This document shows, one piece after another, positions 59,091-64,000 of a stretch of DNA of 64,000 nucleotides. The notes under the pieces are model-generated. The model made no database searches. It was not told the DNA's origin and worked only from the letters and a program-made list of their open reading frames with translations. The DNA lies in assembly GCF_027596085.1 (NCBI RefSeq), contig NC_072467.1:27005734-27069733 (forward strand). Reading direction: 5' to 3'. The stretch is from Anoplopoma fimbria. Its lineage: Eukaryota; Chordata; Actinopteri; Perciformes; Anoplopomatidae. A program made the position numbers and the translations under genes. How positions within the stretch are numbered: the stretch's first letter is position 1; every line of letters begins with the position of its first letter.

Positions 59091-60623
59091 AGGGATGAAT
59101 TTACATAATTTGCAGCAATTTAGTTTCTGTAAATATACTGCACCTGGTACTCTGGTACAGTATAATTCATGGACTAGGGTGTCAGGAGCTGGAAAAGAAG
59201 AATCAAATCAAAATAAAGAAAAAATGGCAAAATGTCTATTATTAAAAACATGGAGCTTTACATCCACGCACACACACACACATTATGTGTTGCTCTGTAT
59301 TTGTGGTAGAATACACCAGAGAAACACTGACCTCTAGTGGCCACGGTGTCTTTAAGTGACTAAACACAAGCTATTTACATTAATATATGTATATAAATAC
59401 ACAATATGAATACAATAAACCGAGCTAAAACTAATTCTTCATTTAGTCTCTGAGTCTCATTTTTATTGTTGAAACTGTTTCAACCAACGTTATGGTCGTG
59501 TGTGTTGGAGGCGGTTGTTTGTGCTGTAGGTGTTTCTAATATTTTGTCCACCCTTGTTTACGTTAGTCGACAAAATATTACAGTTTCGATTTTTTTTTTG
59601 ATTTTTTAAAATACTTTTATAATTATATATAATTTTAACCCCCAAAAAAAAAAAAAAAAAAAAAAAAAAGTAATAAAAATAAATAAAAATAAATAATAAA
59701 TTATATATATATATATAGTCATTAATAGCAATAAATCATAACACAACTTATTGAATAATTTGAAAAAAATTGTGTGAATAAATCATTTTAGAAAAAAGAT
59801 TAAAATAAGCAGGTGTATATATGTGCACATTTGTACAAATATATTCACACATATGCATGTTATATACCTTTTTTTTCTTTTAATAAATGCCTACATTCAT
59901 AAGTATGTTTGTTTTGCTCAACACTTTACAGTTTCATATACCTTTACAACTACAGCAAATAAACAATTGAATGAGTACATTTAAACAGCAGCAGAAAAAA
60001 TGCAATTCAAAGAGTGGACGAAAGGAAATATCTAAAATTTTGAATTCTCATTCAATCAACTTTCACCTTTTTTTTCGAGAATGTCTTCTATAATTTCTAT
60101 TTCATAAGTTAATTTGTCCATAAATCTTAATTCTGTGGTCTGGGGGCGTGACCTTTTTTTTCACCTGTACTGTTTTGTTAGTATTTAAATGATGGGACAA
60201 AATGTCTCATTTACATTTATTATGATATTTTCACCATGAGGAATATATTGAATTGTTTTCTGTTCCAAGCTCTCTAGTTGCCTCTGAGTTAAAACACATG
60301 TTGCTTCCCTTTTCCAGTCAAAGATCGTCTATGTAAGAGGAGGTATCACACAGAGGGTTTAAAACTTTCCCCAATTGACCTGCAAAAGTGGGCGTTCAAA
60401 TAACACACAAGAGAGACATTTGTGAACTGGGTTATTTTAAGAAAATAGTTTTTTTATTTGTGTATATGTAAGCCTTTTGAATCCGCCATTGACACAAATG
60501 GGACAATATGGAGACGTAACTAATGACTGCAAATACCTTTGATGGCTATTTATGCGCCATAAAAATAATGAATTTTCTTTTTGATTTAGTGAAAATCTTT
60601 CAGGAAAAGTTTGATATATTTGG
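59091..60623. other. intergenic, AT-rich, no gene seen
   Basis: Contains a short CA run (59272-59282), a poly-A stretch at about 59645-59668 followed by AAATAAAT units and a short (TA)n. No splice-bounded coding segment was recognised. Confidence 0.5.
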
Positions 60624-61340
60624 TGTTACGCCCCCTTGGTGGCTCGGAGTAGAAGGACGTAACATAATGCACCAGGTTGAGCAAGTGAGGGTGTAGTCAC
60701 ACAAAACCAGGACCCAATATGAATTAAAGAAAGTATTTATTTACAGAAAAGCAACACAGGGATCAAAGAGGACTGTCAGTGGCACCAAAGAAAAGAACAG
60801 AAATAAACCCACCCCCATTGACAGGCGCTAAGCACCCAAAAGTACAGCGGGTGGTGCTCACTCTAATCTGGGGTTTTAACAAAAGGTAAACCTACGTGCA
60901 TGTAATATGTATACCCAGGGTCTCTTACCTATCCTCGTTTGTCCCTGTGCGCACAACAAAGAATTAACACAAGACAAAACAAAAGTAGGCTGCTAAAGTA
61001 AATGGTTTTAACAAAGGTGTTTTAACTAAAGGTTCATCAATGAACCAGCAAAACCAACCAGAGCTCAACCAGAGCTCAACCAGAGCTCTGCCACAGCTCA
61101 ACCCAAAAAGCAACAACCTTCTCCAACACAAATGGGGGCTATTTAAAGGGGAATGGCTGATAGGAGATCCGGAACAGGTGTGGTGATGATCAATGATTGG
61201 AACCAGGTGCGCACATCTGAGAAGGAGGAGAATGAAAACAGTGGGAGGAGACAGAACAACAACACAAACCAACAACACAAAACAGAACACAACACATGTA
61301 GGCCTACAACACGTATACATACACGACACTGTACGTAACA
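60624..61340 (-). mobile_element. solo LTR, 717 bp, with TTTGG target duplication
   Basis: Begins TGTTACG and ends CGTAACA (7-bp perfect terminal inversion, TG..CA). TTTGG occurs immediately before (60619-60623) and after (61341-61345), a 5-bp target duplication. Read on the minus strand it has a TTTAAATAG TATA-like box near 61143 and an AATAAA near 60737 in the right order for an LTR. No internal coding region remains. The AACCAGAGCTC unit is repeated three times near 61055-61085. Confidence 0.85.
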
Positions 61341-61484
61341 TTTGGTCATACACTTATTTGCTTTCTGACAGAGACTTTGACAAGAGTCTGACTCTTTTGA
61401 AAAAAAATGAAATCATTGATTCTTTTTTACACCTTGGTTTTTGTAAGAATTATAAGACTGCAATCAAATATAACAGAGCTGAAC

Positions 61485-61590
61485 TTAACTGCTTCCCCCG
61501 TTTCCTGTCTTTGTGCTAAGCTATATGCTAACCTACGTCTGGCTCTAGCTTCATTGTTATTGTATTGTTTGTCATTATTGCTGAAATGAT
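61485..61590 (+). repeat. fish repeat family B fragment
   Basis: CCCCCGTTTCCTGTCTTTGT, GCTAAGCTATATGCTAACC and GTCTGGCTCTAGCTTCATTG, homologous to the fragments at 16665 and 51765. Confidence 0.65.
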
Positions 61591-61739
61591 TTTAACTTTA
61601 AGCACATGCAAACAGACATGAAGCCAATTACGTTTTATTTTTGTCACTCTGGCGGTTATGGGCTTCCATAGAGTTGTGGTTGTTTGCACTGGAGGAATAT
61701 AACTGAGCAGCAGTGACATTTATTCAGGTTACATATTTG

Positions 61740-62165
61740 TAGTTTACATGAGTATTTCCTTTATATGTGACTTTATAGCCTTCTTCTACTCAGAGGGGAA
61801 ATATTGTACTGTTATTACTTACTATTGCATTTATTTGACAATTATAGTTACTGTTTACTTTTTACATCAAAATATGAAGTATGCTTACATGATATGATGT
61901 AGCGCGATACTACTAATATACATAGTAGTATACAAACGATCTAAAAATGGCTGAACCACAACATTAAAATGCACTTACATGTATTATTAAGTGATACAAT
62001 CAAAATATAATATAGTGCTGTATCGCTCTGAATAGAGCCATTCTGCATGAGGAGTTCGTTTTCATATTTAATAGACATTTTGCTAAGTAACATTTTTACT
62101 TTGGAACTCCTACTTTTGTTGTAGTATTTTTAAGCTGTGGTATTTCTACTTTTACTGAAGTAAAG
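61740..62165 (-). repeat. interspersed repeat family C, reverse copy
   Basis: ATTTCTACTTTTACTGAAGT and AAAGTATTTTCCATCC at the right side and TACTCAGAGGGGAAATATTG at the left suggest a reverse, degraded copy. Confidence 0.45.
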
Positions 62166-62189
62166 TATTTTCCATCCAATGGTATTTTT

Positions 62190-62765
62190 GCGACATACAT
62201 TATAAATATAATATTTGTAAATTTCCCCGCTGCGGGACTAATAAAGGATTATCTTATCTTATCTTGTCTTGTCTTGTCTTATCTTATTTTATTTTGTCTT
62301 GTTATCTTGTCTTATTTATCTTTTTTATTTTGTCTTGTTTTTTTCTTTATTTTATTTTATTTTATTTTGTTTAGTTTTATTTATCTTATTTTATTTTATT
62401 TTATCTTGTCTTGTCTTATCTTATCTTGTCTTATTTTTGTCTTATCTTGTCTTATTTTATCTTATTTTATCTTATTTTGTCTTGTTTTATCTTATCTTGT
62501 CTTATTTTGTCTTGTTTTATCTTATCTTGTCTTATTTTGTCTTGTTTTATCTTATCTTATTTTATCTTGTCTTGTCTTGTCTTATTTTATTTTGTCTTGT
62601 TTTATCTTATTTTGTCTTGTTTTATCTTATCTTGTCTTATTTTGTTTTATTTTATTTTATTTTATTTTATTTTGTCTTGTCTTGTCTTGTCTTGTCTTGT
62701 CTTGTCTTGTCTTGTCTTGTCTTATTTTATCTTATATTATCTTATATTATCTTATCTTATCTTAT
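62190..62765 (+). repeat. LINE-type 3' tail expanded into a (TCTTA/TCTTG)n pentamer array
   Basis: AATTTCCCCGCTGCGGGACT then AATAAAGGATTATCTTATCT is a familiar end of fish non-LTR retroposons. It runs directly into about 520 bp of pentamers TCTTA, TCTTG, TTTTA and TTTTG. The 5-bp period leaves several frames open, so the Leu/Phe/Ser-rich open frames here are not genes. Confidence 0.85.
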
Positions 62766-63025
62766 AAAGAAGGCGCGCAGTTATTTGAGCGTTGTAGTTT
62801 TCCGGACGCACCGACAGAGTGAGACCTCTCTCTTGCTGTCTCCCTCCCTCTCCTCCCTATCTCTGCTCGCAGCCACAGGTTGCTCACCTGTGAGCGCGCT
62901 GGAAACACACACAGTCACACAGAGCGCGCGAGCTCCGTGCTGCTGCAGCGCGCGCTCTCACATTCCGACACGCGACGGGACGAGAAGCACGAGAAGCACG
63001 AGAAGCACACCTCCGAGGACGCAGG
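62766..63025 (+). promoter_or_regulatory. CpG-rich promoter / first exon of an unidentified plus-strand gene
   Basis: Abrupt change to GC- and CpG-rich sequence (AGAGCGCGCGAGCTCC, GCAGCGCGCGCTCTC, GACACGCGACGGGACG). It ends at GAGGACGCAG followed by a GTGAGGAGG donor at 63025. GAGAAGCAC is repeated three times just before. No long open frame starts here, so the exon is probably 5' UTR. By synteny the next gene beyond SLC13A1 in human is CADPS2 in this orientation; that identity is a guess. Confidence 0.5.
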
Positions 63026-63139
63026 TGAGGAGGAGGGAGGAGGAGGGAGTGAGGGGGGGCGAACACGACGTCTGAACGCCACGTCCTCAAACACACAACC
63101 GAACACCGGCGCTCACCTGCGGGCCGTCGGCTCTGCGCC

Positions 63140-64000
63140 GGACCTTTAGCACGGATACCTGCGGACCTTTAGCACGGATACCTGCGGACCTTTAGCACGG
63201 ACACCTGCAGACCTTTACGCACCTGCGGACCTTTAGCACGGATACCTGCGGACCTTTACGCACGGAGAACAGCCTTTAGATACCTTTACGCACCTGCGGA
63301 CCTTTAGCACGGATACCTGCGGACCTTTAGCACGGATACCTGCGGACCTTTAGCACGGATACCTGCAGACCTTTAGCACGGATACCTACCTTTAGCACGA
63401 TACCTGCTTTACGCACCTGCGGACCTTTAGCACGGATACCTGCAGACCTTTACGCACCTGCAGACCTTTAAGCACCTGCAGACCTTTAGCACGGAGACCT
63501 GCGACCTTTAGACCTTTAGCACGGATACCTGCGGACCTTTAGCACGGACCTTTAGCACGGATACCTGCGGACCTTTAGCACAGATACCTGCGGACCTTTA
63601 GCACAGATACCTGCAGACCTTTAGCACAGATACCTGCAGACCTTTAGCACGGATACCTGCGGACCTTTAGCACGGATACCTGCAGACCTTTAGCACGGAT
63701 ACCTGCGGACCTTTAGCACGGATACCTGCAGACCTTTAGCACGGATACCTGCAGACCTTTAGCACGGATACCTGCAGACCTTTAGCACGGATACCTGCAG
63801 ACCTTTACGCACCTGCGGACCTTTAGCACGGACACCTGCAGACCTTTAGCACGGAGCAGACAGCACGGACCCTGCAGACCTTTAGCACGGATACCTGCAG
63901 GACCTTTAGCACAGATACCTGCAGACCTTTAGCACAGATACCTTTAGCACAGATACCTTTTAGCACAGATACCTGCAGACCTTTAGCACGGATACCTGCC
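63140..64000 (+). repeat. 23-bp minisatellite (GGACCTTTAGCACGGATACCTGC)n
   Basis: About 35-40 units with A/G exchange in CTGC(A/G), plus shortened units lacking GCACGGATACCT (GACCTTTACGCACCTGC). The array is truncated by the window edge. It starts about 115 bp after the CpG-rich candidate exon donor, so it lies in the first intron of that gene. Confidence 0.95.

Noticed and set aside
62269..63075. Leu/Phe-rich 268-codon open frame resembling a membrane protein
   Set aside because: Translation of the TCTTA/TTTTG pentamer array, which is open in several frames at once.

Overview
The window reads as vertebrate nuclear DNA from a ray-finned (teleost) fish. The genes are intron-rich with GT-AG junctions and there are no operons. 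The repeats are fish-type: long CA/TG and tetra/pentanucleotide arrays, a Tc1-like miniature element, LINE/SINE tails and solo LTRs. Gene content and order, lmod2(-) / asb15(-) / asb15(-) / iqub(+) / slc13a1(+), match the LMOD2-ASB15-(NDUFA5)-IQUB-SLC13A1 block of human 7q31. I saw no ndufa5 in the position between asb15 and iqub.

Layout. 1-1.1 kb: first coding exon of leiomodin (lmod2-like), leaving the window on the left. 6.2-12.7 kb and 14.5-24.4 kb: two complete asb15 paralogues in tandem on the minus strand, with the same exon phases and mostly identical exon lengths. 24.4-27.1 kb: intergenic, with a 241-bp Tc1-type MITE. 27.2-39.8 kb: iqub, 14 coding exons, with a 21-bp minisatellite grown out of the exon 1 splice donor and two apparent 1-bp losses in exon 6. 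41.6-58.5 kb: slc13a1, 15 coding exons, with one apparent 1-bp loss in exon 4. An intact RING/B-box/coiled-coil/B30.2 TRIM gene lies antisense inside its intron 13, with an interferon-response-like motif upstream. 57.3-61.3 kb: two LTR-like elements with target-site duplications. 62.2-64 kb: a LINE tail expanded into a pentamer array, then a CpG-rich probable first exon of a further plus-strand gene, then a 23-bp minisatellite running off the window.

Function. lmod2 and asb15 are muscle genes (actin nucleation; cullin-5 ubiquitin ligase adaptor). iqub is a ciliary/sperm axoneme protein, slc13a1 a renal/intestinal sodium-sulfate symporter, and the TRIM a probable immune E3 ligase. They share a conserved neighbourhood rather than a pathway. 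The points most worth a second look are the multiplied splice donor of iqub, the very similar 189-bp patch shared by the two otherwise diverged asb15 copies, the altered BC-box of asb15 copy 1, and the ISRE-bearing TRIM gene nested in slc13a1. All exon models were read by eye from splice consensus, frame and remembered family sequences; ends may be off by a few bases.
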